From Nitrospira sp. ST-bin5 (lineage in GTDB: Bacteria > Nitrospirota > Nitrospiria > Nitrospirales > Nitrospiraceae): a stretch of DNA of 64,000 bases. This document shows, one piece after another, positions 1-8,819 of the stretch. Under the pieces are notes generated by a model. It did not search any database and had not been told where the DNA came from. It saw only the letters and a list, made by a program, of their open reading frames with translations. The stretch lies in contig MSXN01000007.1 in NCBI GenBank assembly GCA_002083555.1, positions 62,001 through 126,000 on the forward strand, in the 5' to 3' direction. The translations under genes and the position numbers were made by a program. Position 1 is the first letter of the stretch; every line of letters starts with the position of its first letter.

Positions 1-487
1 TCGCCAGCACGATTGCTCCGATAATCGCACCCAACAAGAAGACCCCCACGATTTCAAATTGCAGGAGATAGTCGCTGAACATCTTGATTCCGATCGCGGC
101 CGTGTCCCCGTCCTGCAGGACCGCGACGGCTGGTGCGTCGCCTTTCGCTCCGGCAAAGGGCGAGTGGAGTAAGAGATATATCACGTAGAGGGATCCCAGA
201 ATGGCCGGGGTCAAAAAATACAGATAGGTGGAGTGAAAATAGCGCTCATCCGTTTTCAGATTCAGGAGCATCAGGACGAAGAGATAGAGCACGAGGATGG
301 CTCCGGCATACACGATGACTTGGACGGCCCAGAGAAACTCTGCGTTGAGCAGGACGAAAAATCCGGAGACGTGCAGCAGCAGGGCAAGCAAGGCCAACCC
401 GCAGTGGACTGGATTTTTGAGCGCGACCGTCATGACGGCGGCCGCAATACTCATCAGCGCAAAATACGAAAAGAAGACAGCAATCAT
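1..487 (-). CDS. nuoJ: NADH-quinone oxidoreductase subunit J (partial, C-terminus off the left edge)
   Basis: Membrane-arm subunit of proton-pumping complex I. The visible 162 codons start with ATG at 487 and stay open to the window edge, so the C-terminus is missing. The product is very hydrophobic, with about four membrane segments, and contains the NuoJ hallmark stretch EFLWAVQVIVYAGAILVLYL followed by a loop and another segment near residues 140-160. It starts 8 bases after the nuoI stop, so the two are co-transcribed. I translated it from the minus strand because no stop falls inside the window. Identity is confident from the conserved VQVIVYAGAI core and its position after nuoI. Confidence 0.93.
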   Translation of the reverse strand, partial: MIAVFFSYFALMSIAAAVMTVALKNPVHCGLALLALLLHVSGFFVLLNAEFLWAVQVIVYAGAILVLYLFVLMLLNLKTDERYFHSTYLYFLTPAILGSLYVIYLLLHSPFAGAKGDAPAVAVLQDGDTAAIGIKMFSDYLLQFEIVGVFLLGAIIGAIVLA

Positions 488-495
488 CAGGTGTC

Positions 496-1083
496 TCAGC
501 TCAAATGCTTGGGAGTCGATTGTGTGGCTTTGAGGACCGACTGGGGGAAATAGTATCGGTACTCACGACTCTCCTCGACATTTTTCTCCTGGTTATGGGC
601 GTACAGATATTTTTTCGCGTCACTGAGATGACGCTCGCCAATGTCGTAGAGCCGCTTCTTGTCGAAGAGGAGGGTGCGCTTGTCATGCGTGGAGAATTCG
701 TACATCTTGGTCATGGCCAGCGCATTGACGGGGCAGGCTTCCACACAGTACCCGCAGAACACACACTTCGTGATGTCGATGTAAAACTCTGTTGCGTACC
801 GTTGCAGGGGGCGGGTTGGGTCCTCCGCACTGATCACCTTAATACAACGGGACGGACAGGCGGCCTCACAGAGATCGCAGCCCACGCAGCGTTCGCGCCC
901 ATCGTCATAGCGCAGCAGCGATAATGCGCCCCGATGGGTGTCGGGAAGGGTCCGCTGTTCGCGCGGGTACTGAAACGTAATCGGGCGATGGAACATGTGG
1001 CGAAACGTCACCTTCATCGCATCCCAGATCTCATAGAACAGGGCTGCATGCAGAATCTTTTTTGTCAGTGTGGCAACGCTCAT
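496..1083 (-). CDS. nuoI: NADH-quinone oxidoreductase subunit I, 2x[4Fe-4S] ferredoxin
   Basis: Electron-carrying subunit of complex I that holds the N6a and N6b clusters, which link the NuoG chain to N2 in NuoB. The 195-residue protein has two ferredoxin motifs, CVGCDLCEAACP (Cys 66, 69, 72, 76) and CVFCGYCVEACP (Cys 107, 110, 113, 117). The frame is open for 33 more codons upstream, but ATG at 1083 is chosen because GGGAG lies just before it, the N-terminus (MSVATLTKK) fits the family, and the longer version would run into nuoG. It follows nuoG by 40 bases. That gap is far too short for nuoH, which usually sits here. Confidence 0.95.
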   Translation of the reverse strand: MSVATLTKKILHAALFYEIWDAMKVTFRHMFHRPITFQYPREQRTLPDTHRGALSLLRYDDGRERCVGCDLCEAACPSRCIKVISAEDPTRPLQRYATEFYIDITKCVFCGYCVEACPVNALAMTKMYEFSTHDKRTLLFDKKRLYDIGERHLSDAKKYLYAHNQEKNVEESREYRYYFPQSVLKATQSTPKHLS

Positions 1084-1123
1084 TGTCGGCTCCCGCCCGC
1101 GATACGAATATCGATCCTTATGT

Positions 1124-3817
1124 TTACGCCTTTTCGATGCTGACCCATGTGTGTTTAAAGGTCGGCACGCCAGTGACAGCATCTACCTGTACAGCCATTA
1201 AATCTTTGACCGGGGGTTCATTGAAATGCTCCGGGAAGAAGCAGGTGTTCGGTGCCTGTGCAATATCGGACTGCACGCCCAGTTGGAGCGAGCCCCGTTC
1301 AGAAGTCACGCGAACCTTTGTGCCTTCTTGGAGTCCCAGTCGTTGCATATCGGCTACATTCATCCGAAGCTTTCCGGTGTTTGGCGCAATGTTGATCAGT
1401 CCCGGCGCCTCTGTCGACATCTTGCCTGAATGGGCGAGTAATTGTCCCATCACTAGTGCAAAGGGACGTTTGGAATCGGTGACTGGCGCCGCAGCGCGAT
1501 AGCGAGTCTTCACTTCGGCGGCGTATCCGTTTGTCAGGTATTGATCGGGATCTGGCGTTACTTTACGAGGCTGGCCGAGGTTGTAGTACCCGGGCAGGAG
1601 TTTCATGATTTCGGTTTGAATGTCGTTGGCTGATTCGTATCCCCACTGGGCTCCCAGTGCGTTGGCCAGGGCGGTCATGATGTGCCAGTCTGGAAGGCTT
1701 TCTCCGACGGGATCCATGGCCTGACGCACGCGCAGGACGCGTCCTTCCAGATTTGTAAACGTCCCCTCTTTCTCTGCGTAGGTGCAGGCGGGCAGGACAA
1801 AATGCGCCTGACGACCGGTGTCGGTTAAGAAGGGATCTTGGACAACCAGCAGCTCAAGCCGTTCAAGCGCGCTGCGGACTTCAACTGAAGCCGGGAGTGT
1901 GGCCAAGGGATTTTCGCCGATGACATACAAGGCCTTGATCTGACCGCTTTTGCAGCGCTTTAAAATTTCAATCAGGTTGGCGCCGGTTGCAGTGGCGGGT
2001 AATGAAGCCTCCCACGCCTTGCTGAATCGGTCCCGCGCCCCCGCATCGTCGTAACGGCTCTGGCCTGGTAGGAATTCAGGCGCAACGCCCATGTCCACCG
2101 CGCCCTGCTCGTTCGGCTCTTCCGTCAAGGTGTTGACGCCGCAGCCGGGCTGGCCGAGTTTACCGGTTATCCAGGCCAGGTCGATCAGCTTCAACACATT
2201 CTGATAGCCATCAGGCCGCCGCACGATACCCTCTGCGCAGAGGAAAATAGAACGTGGCGCTTCGGCCATGATGGCGGAGATTTCTCGATAGGCGTCGACG
2301 GAAATTCCCGTGTACGCGGCAATCTGTTCGAGAGAGAGACCAGCCAACGCGGCTTTCAATGCCTCGTAGGCTTTCGGGTGTTTTTCGATGGCGTTTTCGT
2401 CGACGAGGTCCTGATCGATAGTGGCTTTGACGAGGCCATCTATGACCCATCCCTCAGTGCCTGGCTTGATGAGGAATGGATGGGAGGCCAGCTTTCCGAT
2501 GTTCGTGACGGTCGAATCGAGAACGACCACCTGCGCTTTGTACACCCGGATAGCTTCCTTGATCCGGACCGCGGTCAAGGGATTAGTCTCGGTGATGTTG
2601 GAGCCGATCACCAGAACGGCCTTGGCTTTCGTGAGGTCTTCCCAGTCGTTGGGAGTCCGTCCGAATCCCAGGGCATGGCGGGAGGCGTGGACGAAATTCA
2701 TATGGCCGTAGCGGGCGCTGCTGTCGAGATGATTACTGCCGAACACGGTCCGCATGAGTTTTTGGAACAGATAGAGTTCTTCGTTCGTGCAACGGGCGGT
2801 AATCAAGCCAGCAATCGCATCCGCGCCGTGTTTCTGCTTCACCTCGTTGAAACGGTCGACGACCTGGTGCATCGCTTCGAGCCAGGGCTTGGGCACGAGT
2901 TGGTTTCCCTCGCGCACAAGCGGCTGAGTGAGCCGAGTCTTGCTGTCGAGATACTCGAATCCGAACCGTCCCCGGACGCAGAGTCCACCGTGTCCTTTGG
3001 CGGTGTCCTCGCGATCGCCCCATTTATTCTTCCAGGACAAGGGGGAGGTCACGCGGATGACTTCAGAGTCTTTCGTTTCCAGATAGAGTTGGCAGCCGTC
3101 GCCACAATAGTTGCAAGTGCTGGCGGTCTTTTTCATTTGCCAGGGCTTGTAGAGGTACTTCGAATACTTGTTCGTGATCGCGCCGACGGGGCATACGGCA
3201 AGACAGTCGCCGCAGAATTCGCAGGACAGCGGGAGGTCGCCCTTCGCCACAACCTGGTTGAAGCCGCCCTTTTTCATGAATTGCAGGGCGTCGATCATCA
3301 GCACGTCTTTGCAGACGTTGATGCATTCGGCGCAGGCGATGCAGCGATTCATGTTGAAATCGAGAACGAGGCTGCGGGTATCTTCCGGAATGAATTTCTG
3401 CTTTGCGCTGGCCAGATTCGTCACGCCGTGTTGAAACGCCATGTCCTGGAGTTCGCAGTGGCCGTCCGCGTCACAGACCGGACAATCCAGCGGATGGACC
3501 GAGAGATGTTTTTCGACGGCTTTCTTTCGTGCGAGGAAGAGATCCTCCCCCTCTGTTCTGATCACCATCCCGGCGGTGGCTTTGGCTGTACACGACCGAA
3601 CCGGAGCCTTCTTCCCTTCTTGCATGACGAGGCACATGCCGCACGAGCCGAATGGGTCGAAGGTATAGTGATAGCACATGGCCGGAATGATCTTGCCCGT
3701 GCTGGAAATTACGTCGTATAGCGAGACGCCGTCTTTGGCTGACACGGTCTTCCCGTCGATGCTGAGCTCGATCGACGTGGCTTCGATATCCGGATTGGTG
3801 GCTGGCTTCAAGCCCAT
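1124..3817 (-). CDS. nuoG: NADH-quinone oxidoreductase subunit G, iron-sulfur and molybdopterin-fold subunit
   Basis: Peripheral-arm subunit of complex I (897 residues), the relay of FeS clusters between the NADH site and NuoI. The N-terminal 2Fe-2S domain has Cys 48, 59, 62 and 76. The His-Cys3 N5 motif is His108, Cys112, 115 and 121. A CxxCxxC...C set (159, 162, 165, 169) and a second (199, 202, 205, 209) follow, then a further CxxCxxxC (235, 238, 242) that opens the molybdopterin-oxidoreductase domain, which fills the rest of the protein. ATG at 3817 (MGLKPATNPD) is chosen over an upstream in-frame start because AAGGA precedes it and it clears the nuoD stop by 25 bases. It follows nuoD directly with no nuoE or nuoF between. 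Confidence 0.95.
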   Translation of the reverse strand: MGLKPATNPDIEATSIELSIDGKTVSAKDGVSLYDVISSTGKIIPAMCYHYTFDPFGSCGMCLVMQEGKKAPVRSCTAKATAGMVIRTEGEDLFLARKKAVEKHLSVHPLDCPVCDADGHCELQDMAFQHGVTNLASAKQKFIPEDTRSLVLDFNMNRCIACAECINVCKDVLMIDALQFMKKGGFNQVVAKGDLPLSCEFCGDCLAVCPVGAITNKYSKYLYKPWQMKKTASTCNYCGDGCQLYLETKDSEVIRVTSPLSWKNKWGDREDTAKGHGGLCVRGRFGFEYLDSKTRLTQPLVREGNQLVPKPWLEAMHQVVDRFNEVKQKHGADAIAGLITARCTNEELYLFQKLMRTVFGSNHLDSSARYGHMNFVHASRHALGFGRTPNDWEDLTKAKAVLVIGSNITETNPLTAVRIKEAIRVYKAQVVVLDSTVTNIGKLASHPFLIKPGTEGWVIDGLVKATIDQDLVDENAIEKHPKAYEALKAALAGLSLEQIAAYTGISVDAYREISAIMAEAPRSIFLCAEGIVRRPDGYQNVLKLIDLAWITGKLGQPGCGVNTLTEEPNEQGAVDMGVAPEFLPGQSRYDDAGARDRFSKAWEASLPATATGANLIEILKRCKSGQIKALYVIGENPLATLPASVEVRSALERLELLVVQDPFLTDTGRQAHFVLPACTYAEKEGTFTNLEGRVLRVRQAMDPVGESLPDWHIMTALANALGAQWGYESANDIQTEIMKLLPGYYNLGQPRKVTPDPDQYLTNGYAAEVKTRYRAAAPVTDSKRPFALVMGQLLAHSGKMSTEAPGLINIAPNTGKLRMNVADMQRLGLQEGTKVRVTSERGSLQLGVQSDIAQAPNTCFFPEHFNEPPVKDLMAVQVDAVTGVPTFKHTWVSIEKA

Positions 3818-3842
3818 GGTTCGGATCCTTGTCTCTCTCTGG

Positions 3843-5087
3843 CTACCGGTCGCATTCGCCCATGACAATATCGTACGTGCCGAACAATGTAATGGCGTCG
3901 GCGATCATATACCCGCGTGACATGTAATCAAATGCGCCCATATGAATGAAGGAAGGAGCGCGGATTTTCAGGCGATAGGGTTTCCCACCGCCGGTACTGA
4001 CAATATGGAAACCCAGTTCACCTTTATGCGCTTCCGTTCCGCAGTAGATTTCCCCCGGGGGTGCGTTGAAACCCTGGGAGAACAGTTTGAACTGCTGGAT
4101 CATGGCCTCGAGATTCGTAAAGACCCGTTCTTTAGGCGGCAGCGTGACGCTCGGGACATCCGCCATGATCGGACCTTCCTGCATCTGCTCCAGGCACTGC
4201 CGGATGATTTTGACGCTTTCATACAGTTCCATGACCCGGATCCAATAGCGATCGTAGGTGTCGCCATTTTTTCCCACCGGTACACTGAATTCGCATTTGG
4301 GATAGGCTGAATAGGGCTCGTACTTGCGCAAGTCGTAATCGACGCCGGAACCGCGCAATGTCGGGCCACTGAGTCCGAAGCTGACAGCATCTTCCGCTGA
4401 GATGACGGCGACGCCCTTAGTGCGTGCGACCCAGATTCGGTTCGTCTCCAGGAAGACGATGTACTCATCGATCTTGGGTGGAAAGTAGTCGAGAAATTTC
4501 TTGAGCTTGTCGAGCAAGGATGGAGTGAAATCGCGTTCGACCCCACCGATCCGGTACCAGCTGGTGGTCAATCGGGCGCCACAGAGCTCATCGAACCAGT
4601 CCAAGAGGATTTCCCGGTCGCGGAAACAATAGAAGAAGACGGTCATGGCACCGATATCAAGCGCCTGGGTTCCTAGCCAGAATTGATGGCCGATGATGCG
4701 CTGAACTTCCGCGACGATGGTACGGAGGTACTCGGCCCGATCAGGCACTTGGAGATTCAGCAGCTTCTCGACGGCGCGGCAATAGGCGAAGTTGTTGTAC
4801 ATCGCGCAGACATAATCGAGCCGGTCCGTATGGGGAATAAACTGGTGATAGGTGCCATCTTCGGCGAGTTTCTCGACCCCGCGGTGGAGAAAACCCAAGA
4901 CCGGCGTCGATTTGACCAGCCGTTCCCCTTCTAATTCCAGAATCACTTTGAGGACACCATGGGTGCTTGGGTGCTGCGGCCCCATGTTGAGCAGTAGTTC
5001 CTCGGTCCGGAGCGTCGGGAGCGATTCGCTCTCCGGATGTTCCGGATCGACTTTATAGACTGTCGTTCTCTGGTCTTCAAACGCCAT
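3843..5087 (-). CDS. nuoD: NADH-quinone oxidoreductase subunit D (49 kDa)
   Basis: Quinone-site subunit of complex I, related to the large subunit of NiFe hydrogenases. It has 414 residues, the usual length for an unfused NuoD. The N-terminal MGPQHPSTHGVLK motif is the diagnostic 49-kDa signature, and the quinone-pocket His and Asp/Arg environment (HRGVEK, the YRIGG region and the terminal MGECDR) is present. It lies 15 bases after nuoC, so one transcript is expected. The C-terminal GECDR differs slightly from the common GEVDR ending, which is a minor variation. Confidence 0.96.
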   Translation of the reverse strand: MAFEDQRTTVYKVDPEHPESESLPTLRTEELLLNMGPQHPSTHGVLKVILELEGERLVKSTPVLGFLHRGVEKLAEDGTYHQFIPHTDRLDYVCAMYNNFAYCRAVEKLLNLQVPDRAEYLRTIVAEVQRIIGHQFWLGTQALDIGAMTVFFYCFRDREILLDWFDELCGARLTTSWYRIGGVERDFTPSLLDKLKKFLDYFPPKIDEYIVFLETNRIWVARTKGVAVISAEDAVSFGLSGPTLRGSGVDYDLRKYEPYSAYPKCEFSVPVGKNGDTYDRYWIRVMELYESVKIIRQCLEQMQEGPIMADVPSVTLPPKERVFTNLEAMIQQFKLFSQGFNAPPGEIYCGTEAHKGELGFHIVSTGGGKPYRLKIRAPSFIHMGAFDYMSRGYMIADAITLFGTYDIVMGECDR

Positions 5088-5102
5088 GAGCCGATCTCGT
5101 TC

Positions 5103-5600
5103 CTATCGAGGCACTTCGTCGAGGAAATCAAACGTGTCTCGCCAGCCTTTGCCGCGGAGCGGAAAATCTTTCCGCAGCGGATAGCCTTCGGTGTAATCGT
5201 CGGGCATCAGGATACGGCGCAGATCCGGGTGATTCCGAAAGCGGATCCCCATCATGTCGTACACTTCGCGCTCCATGAAATCGGCACCTTTCCAGATGTC
5301 GGTCAGGGAGTCGACGATACAATCAGATTCCGGGACCCGGGTCTTGAGTCTGATACGCTGGCGTTTCCGGATCGCATAGAATTCCCAGACCACTTCAAAG
5401 CGGTCTTCGTCATCGGGCCAGTCCACGGAACTGACATGGACGATATAGTCAAAGTCCATCCCAGGATCGTCGTGCAGAAACTGAGCGACTTCGTGAACCT
5501 TTTCTCGCGTCACGGTCACGGATACATCGCCCCGCCATTCAGTGGATGACAGAAAGCCCACGGGAAAGGTGTCTTGAACTCGTTGTGCCAGTTGATGCAT
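5103..5600 (-). CDS. nuoC: NADH-quinone oxidoreductase subunit C (30 kDa)
   Basis: Hydrophilic 165-residue subunit of the complex I connecting arm that contacts NuoD and NuoB. The family signature EREVYDMMGIRFRNHPDLRR lies at about residues 109-128, followed by the typical PDDYTEGYPLRKDFP and a C-terminal LDEVPR. NuoC and NuoD are separate genes, not a fused nuoCD. ATG at 5600 lies 10 bases after the nuoB stop. Confidence 0.95.
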   Translation of the reverse strand: MHQLAQRVQDTFPVGFLSSTEWRGDVSVTVTREKVHEVAQFLHDDPGMDFDYIVHVSSVDWPDDEDRFEVVWEFYAIRKRQRIRLKTRVPESDCIVDSLTDIWKGADFMEREVYDMMGIRFRNHPDLRRILMPDDYTEGYPLRKDFPLRGKGWRDTFDFLDEVPR

Positions 5601-5610
5601 TGCGCCGTTC

Positions 5611-6138
5611 CTAGATCTTCAAGCCGGGTTTGACCTGGTCGGGCTGTGTGACAAATACCCGCTTTTGCATGATGCGCTCTTGCAGTTTCAGGATGCCGTC
5701 GAACAGTGCCTCCGGCGTGGGAGGGCAACCGGGTACATAGATATCGACGGGGACGAACCGGTCGACGCCCTGGACGACGCTATAGCTGTCATAGATATTG
5801 CCGGAGGTGGCGCAAGATCCCATAGCGATGACGTACTTAGGCTCCGGCATTTGATCGTAAATCTTTCGGATCACGGGGGCCATGCGTCGACAGACGGTTC
5901 CGGCGACAATCATCAAGTCGGACTGTCTGGGGGAGGCACGGAAGACACCCGCTCCATAGCGATCCATGTCATAGCGGGAGGACACCGCGGCAATCATTTC
6001 GATCGCGCAGCAGGCCAGGCCGAAGGTCATGGGCCAGAGCGAGCCTTTGCGGGCCCAGTTTACGGCCTTTTCGACGGTGGTGGTAATGACATCGGGAGAG
6101 CCGTCCTTGTCCGGCCGCCCCAGTTGGATCAGTCCCAT
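5611..6138 (-). CDS. nuoB: NADH-quinone oxidoreductase subunit B (N2 cluster)
   Basis: Carries the terminal [4Fe-4S] cluster N2, which reduces quinone. The 175-residue protein shows the N2 ligands as the tandem Cys43-Cys44 in [10 protein letters not shown], Cys109 in MGSCATSG and Cys138 in [11 protein letters not shown]. The start overlaps the nuoA end by 10 bases, which suggests translational coupling. Length and motifs are ordinary for the family. Confidence 0.97.
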   Translation of the reverse strand: MGLIQLGRPDKDGSPDVITTTVEKAVNWARKGSLWPMTFGLACCAIEMIAAVSSRYDMDRYGAGVFRASPRQSDLMIVAGTVCRRMAPVIRKIYDQMPEPKYVIAMGSCATSGNIYDSYSVVQGVDRFVPVDIYVPGCPPTPEALFDGILKLQERIMQKRVFVTQPDQVKPGLKI

Positions 6139-6512
6139 TCAAGTGCCCCTTTTCGCCAGGCGTAGACATACGCGACCAGGAACAGCGCGATAAACACCAT
6201 CATCTCAACCAGCCCAATGATTCCGAGCTTTTCGAATACAATGGCCCAGGGATAGAGAAAGATCACTTCAATGTCGAAGATCACGAACAGCATCGCAAAG
6301 ACGTAATACCGGACGGGAAACGGCATGCGAGCGTCTGAAAATGGTTCAGATCCGCACTCATAGGTCGATAACTTTTCCGGTTCAGGGTATCTCGGTTGTA
6401 CAAAATAACTGAGCACCAGTGTGACGACCCCAAAGGCCAGGGCGATAAATATAAATAGAAGTATCGGAAAATACCTGGTGAGATACTCGAGCAGAAGATC
6501 AAAGCCGGTCAT
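6129..6512 (-). CDS. nuoA: NADH-quinone oxidoreductase subunit A
   Basis: First gene of the complex I operon, a 127-residue subunit with three membrane segments. The loop between segments 1 and 2 carries the family motif [15 protein letters not shown], with the conserved Cys, and segment 2 has [18 protein letters not shown] at 6512 is preferred because GATGGGAACG lies just upstream and it opens directly into segment 1; a second ATG at 6521 is possible, and the frame is open further upstream. No clear promoter is visible upstream. Confidence 0.93.
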   Translation of the reverse strand: MTGFDLLLEYLTRYFPILLFIFIALAFGVVTLVLSYFVQPRYPEPEKLSTYECGSEPFSDARMPFPVRYYVFAMLFVIFDIEVIFLYPWAIVFEKLGIIGLVEMMVFIALFLVAYVYAWRKGALEWD

Positions 6513-7054
6513 CGTTCCCATCTCGCAAGATGTTGAACTGGAAAGAAGAGTCGAGATCTTAGTTCTGCGGTCTGGGGGATAGCAAGCGGACAAAGGACCT
6601 ACAAAAACGGACCCGAAAGCCCTAGACGGTCCTGCTAGGAGCCGTTCATCGAAAAAACGAAAAATTCCCGTATTTGCGGTTCCTGAGTGCGAGGCCCAAG
6701 CTTTAGGCCTTAGAGCAATTGCTGCCTCAATAGCCTGTGGTTATGAGCTTGTTACGGTTTTTGTGATTCGGGTGTGAGTCGAGGAGTACGGACCGTCCGA
6801 AGTTGGGTTGGAGGAGTCCCTTGAGCGATATCCCACTCTGCTTCCAGAGGGGAGAATGCCTTCGCCTTCCGGCGTCTGTGGATTTGGGTTTCGATCCGTG
6901 CTTGTTTCTTCGGATCTGGATTGTCCGGTGATTTAGGGGGCGTCATGTCCTTCGATGCTAATTCTATTTGAGGAGAGCACGGATAGGAGTGTCGTACGAT
7001 AGCACCTTGTAAAAAGGTCCGTCAAACGACCGTACAATTCCACAGGGGAAATTC
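6513..7054. other. Intergenic region between the divergent nuoA and OmpA-family genes
   Basis: About 540 bases separate the two divergently read genes. Apart from a weak short reading frame at 6752-6946, I see no gene, tRNA or long repeat. A regulatory region for the nuo operon must lie here, but I could not pick a convincing -35/-10 pair on the minus strand. Confidence 0.5.
6752..6946 (-). CDS. Possible small basic protein, unknown
   Basis: A 64-residue frame upstream of nuoA on the same strand. The product is rich in Pro, Lys and Arg with no membrane segment, Cys motif or recognised domain. GAAGGAC abuts the ATG, closer than a normal ribosome-binding site, which argues against translation. 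It may be a chance frame in the nuo leader; I could not assign a function. Confidence 0.25.
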   Translation of the reverse strand: MTPPKSPDNPDPKKQARIETQIHRRRKAKAFSPLEAEWDIAQGTPPTQLRTVRTPRLTPESQKP

Positions 7055-7082
7055 TTGACAATACCCTATTATTTGCTATGGT
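7055..7082 (+). promoter_or_regulatory. Predicted sigma-70 promoter for the OmpA-family gene
   Basis: TTGACA at 7055-7060 and TATGGT at 7077-7082 are separated by 16 bases and lie about 40 bases before the ATG at 7121. The -35 hexamer is a perfect consensus, but the -10 hexamer is weaker. Confidence 0.55.
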
Positions 7083-7120
7083 TTGCGAGGATCCACTCGC
7101 CTCAACCAAGGACAACATAT

Positions 7121-8692
7121 ATGAAAACGACTACGTCTCTTTTCTTGGCCCTGACATTGTGTGTGGTCGCGGTCCCTTCTGGCGCCCAGCCGGTTGACAC
7201 GAGCACCATACGATTCGGGGAAGGAGCATTGGCCTTCGCTGAGGGAGCGATTCAAAAAACGACGCCTCGTGATGGCATTGTAAACCTCATCACCGGGGAT
7301 AATCAGTCGACCGGCGATCGAATGATTTTGGGACAGAACGATGCGTTGTATCTCAAGCTCGATAATCCGCATGACGTCGCGCCGGGGGATCTCTATACCG
7401 TCTATCGTCGAGTGCGGAAAGTCTTTCACCCGGCCACGGGCGAATATCTTGGGTTTGTCATAATCCGGCTGGCAGTTGTGCAGGCGACGCAAGTGGATCA
7501 TGCCTTAACGACGGTTCAAGTTGTTCGGAGTTACGGGGTCGTTGCGCCCGGCGATCCCGTGATGCGCTTTGTGCCGCCGGCTTCTTCAGAAGAGCCCAGT
7601 CAAGTGAGTGAAGTGGCGGAACTTCGGGGAATGATTGTTGAGCTCCAGGCCGATAAGCCTATGACGCTGGTCTCGCAGTTCGATGTGGTCTATCTCGACC
7701 GTGGGAGGGGAGATGGCCTCAGGAGCGGAGACATGCTGGAGTTGCATCGCCACAGCCAGGGACTCCCGCCGCGGAAAATCGGACAATTGAAAGTGATCGC
7801 GACGGAGGATCGGACCGCGACCGCCATGATCCAGGGCGCCACGACCAGAGTCATGAAGGGAGATCGATTCAAGCTCGCAGGTCATTCGGCGCCGGCGGTT
7901 TTACCCGTCGAGATTCCTGTTCAGCCGCTGTCTCAGCCCAAGTCCCTTCAGATGGAGAAGGCGGTGGCAGCCGTTCCGTCGGATCTCGTTGCGAGGAAGC
8001 TGAAGGTGCAAGACGCTTTGGGAGAAAGCCGGTTGAATCTTGGGGAAGTCACGAATTTTCTCCGATACGATTCAGGAGAGGCTTCGATTCGGCCGGAAGG
8101 ATACAAAATCCTGGATCAATTGATCGAGTATTTGCGCACCAGTGGGGACGCGCGAATGATCCGGGTCGAGGGTCATGCAGACAATGTCGAGATCGGTCCG
8201 ACCTTGAAGTCGCGCTATCCGAGCAATTGGGAGCTGTCCAAGGCCCGCGCGAGCGGTGTCCTTCGCTATCTGGTCGAAAAGGGGGGATTGGATTCGGCTC
8301 GCCTGGCTTCCGTCGGCTATGGCGATGGACGACCGGTTGCGACGAACGCAACTGAAGAGGGCCGGACCAGTAATCGTCGTGTGGAAGTCCTGCTCTACGC
8401 TCCGACCTCAACGGAGGCCAATCCTCCCCAGCCGGCTATGCCCAAGACGGCAGATAAGCCGGATAGCGACCCTGCCAGTCTCAGTGCGAAAGGTGCTCAC
8501 GACTCGGCATCCGTGCCTGCGGCATCGGATGCCGTGGGAGGCCCATCTGACTCTTCAGTAATCGGACAGGATGCTCTCCCGGCGGACCACGGACCAGGGA
8601 CTCTCAGCCTTCCTGACTCTTCAGGGTCGGTCGGGCTCCCAGATCCGACCGCGCAGGATCCGGCGGTACCCACTGGTCGGCCCTTAGAGTAA
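7121..8692 (+). CDS. OmpA-family peptidoglycan-binding envelope protein
   Basis: A 523-residue secreted protein. Residues 1-22 form a signal peptide (MKTTTSLFLALTLCVVAVPS, cleavage near SGAQ-PV). The middle, about residues 40-270, is a beta-rich region of two similar blocks (GDLYTVYR... and GLRSGDMLELHRH...) that I do not assign to a family. Residues 310-425 form an OmpA/MotB-like domain with the VEGHADNVEIG and NWELSKARASGVLRYL motifs and the final RTSNRRVEVLLYA. The tail of about 90 residues is rich in Pro, Ser and Asp. ATG at 7121 has AAGGAC 8 bases upstream and yields the signal peptide; the frame is open upstream. It probably anchors the outer envelope to peptidoglycan. It is monocistronic, with a long hairpin after the stop. 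Confidence 0.8.
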   Translation: MKTTTSLFLALTLCVVAVPSGAQPVDTSTIRFGEGALAFAEGAIQKTTPRDGIVNLITGDNQSTGDRMILGQNDALYLKLDNPHDVAPGDLYTVYRRVRKVFHPATGEYLGFVIIRLAVVQATQVDHALTTVQVVRSYGVVAPGDPVMRFVPPASSEEPSQVSEVAELRGMIVELQADKPMTLVSQFDVVYLDRGRGDGLRSGDMLELHRHSQGLPPRKIGQLKVIATEDRTATAMIQGATTRVMKGDRFKLAGHSAPAVLPVEIPVQPLSQPKSLQMEKAVAAVPSDLVARKLKVQDALGESRLNLGEVTNFLRYDSGEASIRPEGYKILDQLIEYLRTSGDARMIRVEGHADNVEIGPTLKSRYPSNWELSKARASGVLRYLVEKGGLDSARLASVGYGDGRPVATNATEEGRTSNRRVEVLLYAPTSTEANPPQPAMPKTADKPDSDPASLSAKGAHDSASVPAASDAVGGPSDSSVIGQDALPADHGPGTLSLPDSSGSVGLPDPTAQDPAVPTGRPLE

Positions 8693-8698
8693 GCTTCG

Positions 8699-8745
8699 CT
8701 GTTCAATGGGCGGACGCATGCCTCATGCGTCCGCCCATTGAACAG
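8699..8745. terminator. Perfect 22-bp inverted repeat, likely terminator
   Basis: Arms 8699-8720 and 8724-8745 are exact reverse complements around a 3-base loop (cct). It starts 6 bases after the stop of the OmpA-family gene. The stem is long and GC-rich; the downstream flank TTCTT is only a short T run, so it may also stabilise mRNA 3' ends. Confidence 0.6.
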
Positions 8746-8819
8746 TTCTTCGGCGGTCATTCTCCCCTCACCTCTTTCCCTTCGTTGTTCTGGCTTTCGG
8801 CTCGCTGCTAGAATGCCGA

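Noticed and set aside
2378..3721. 447-residue plus-strand reading frame over nuoG
   Set aside because: It is a mirror of nuoG in a GC-rich region, lacks any recognisable motif, and nuoG itself has full cluster ligands.
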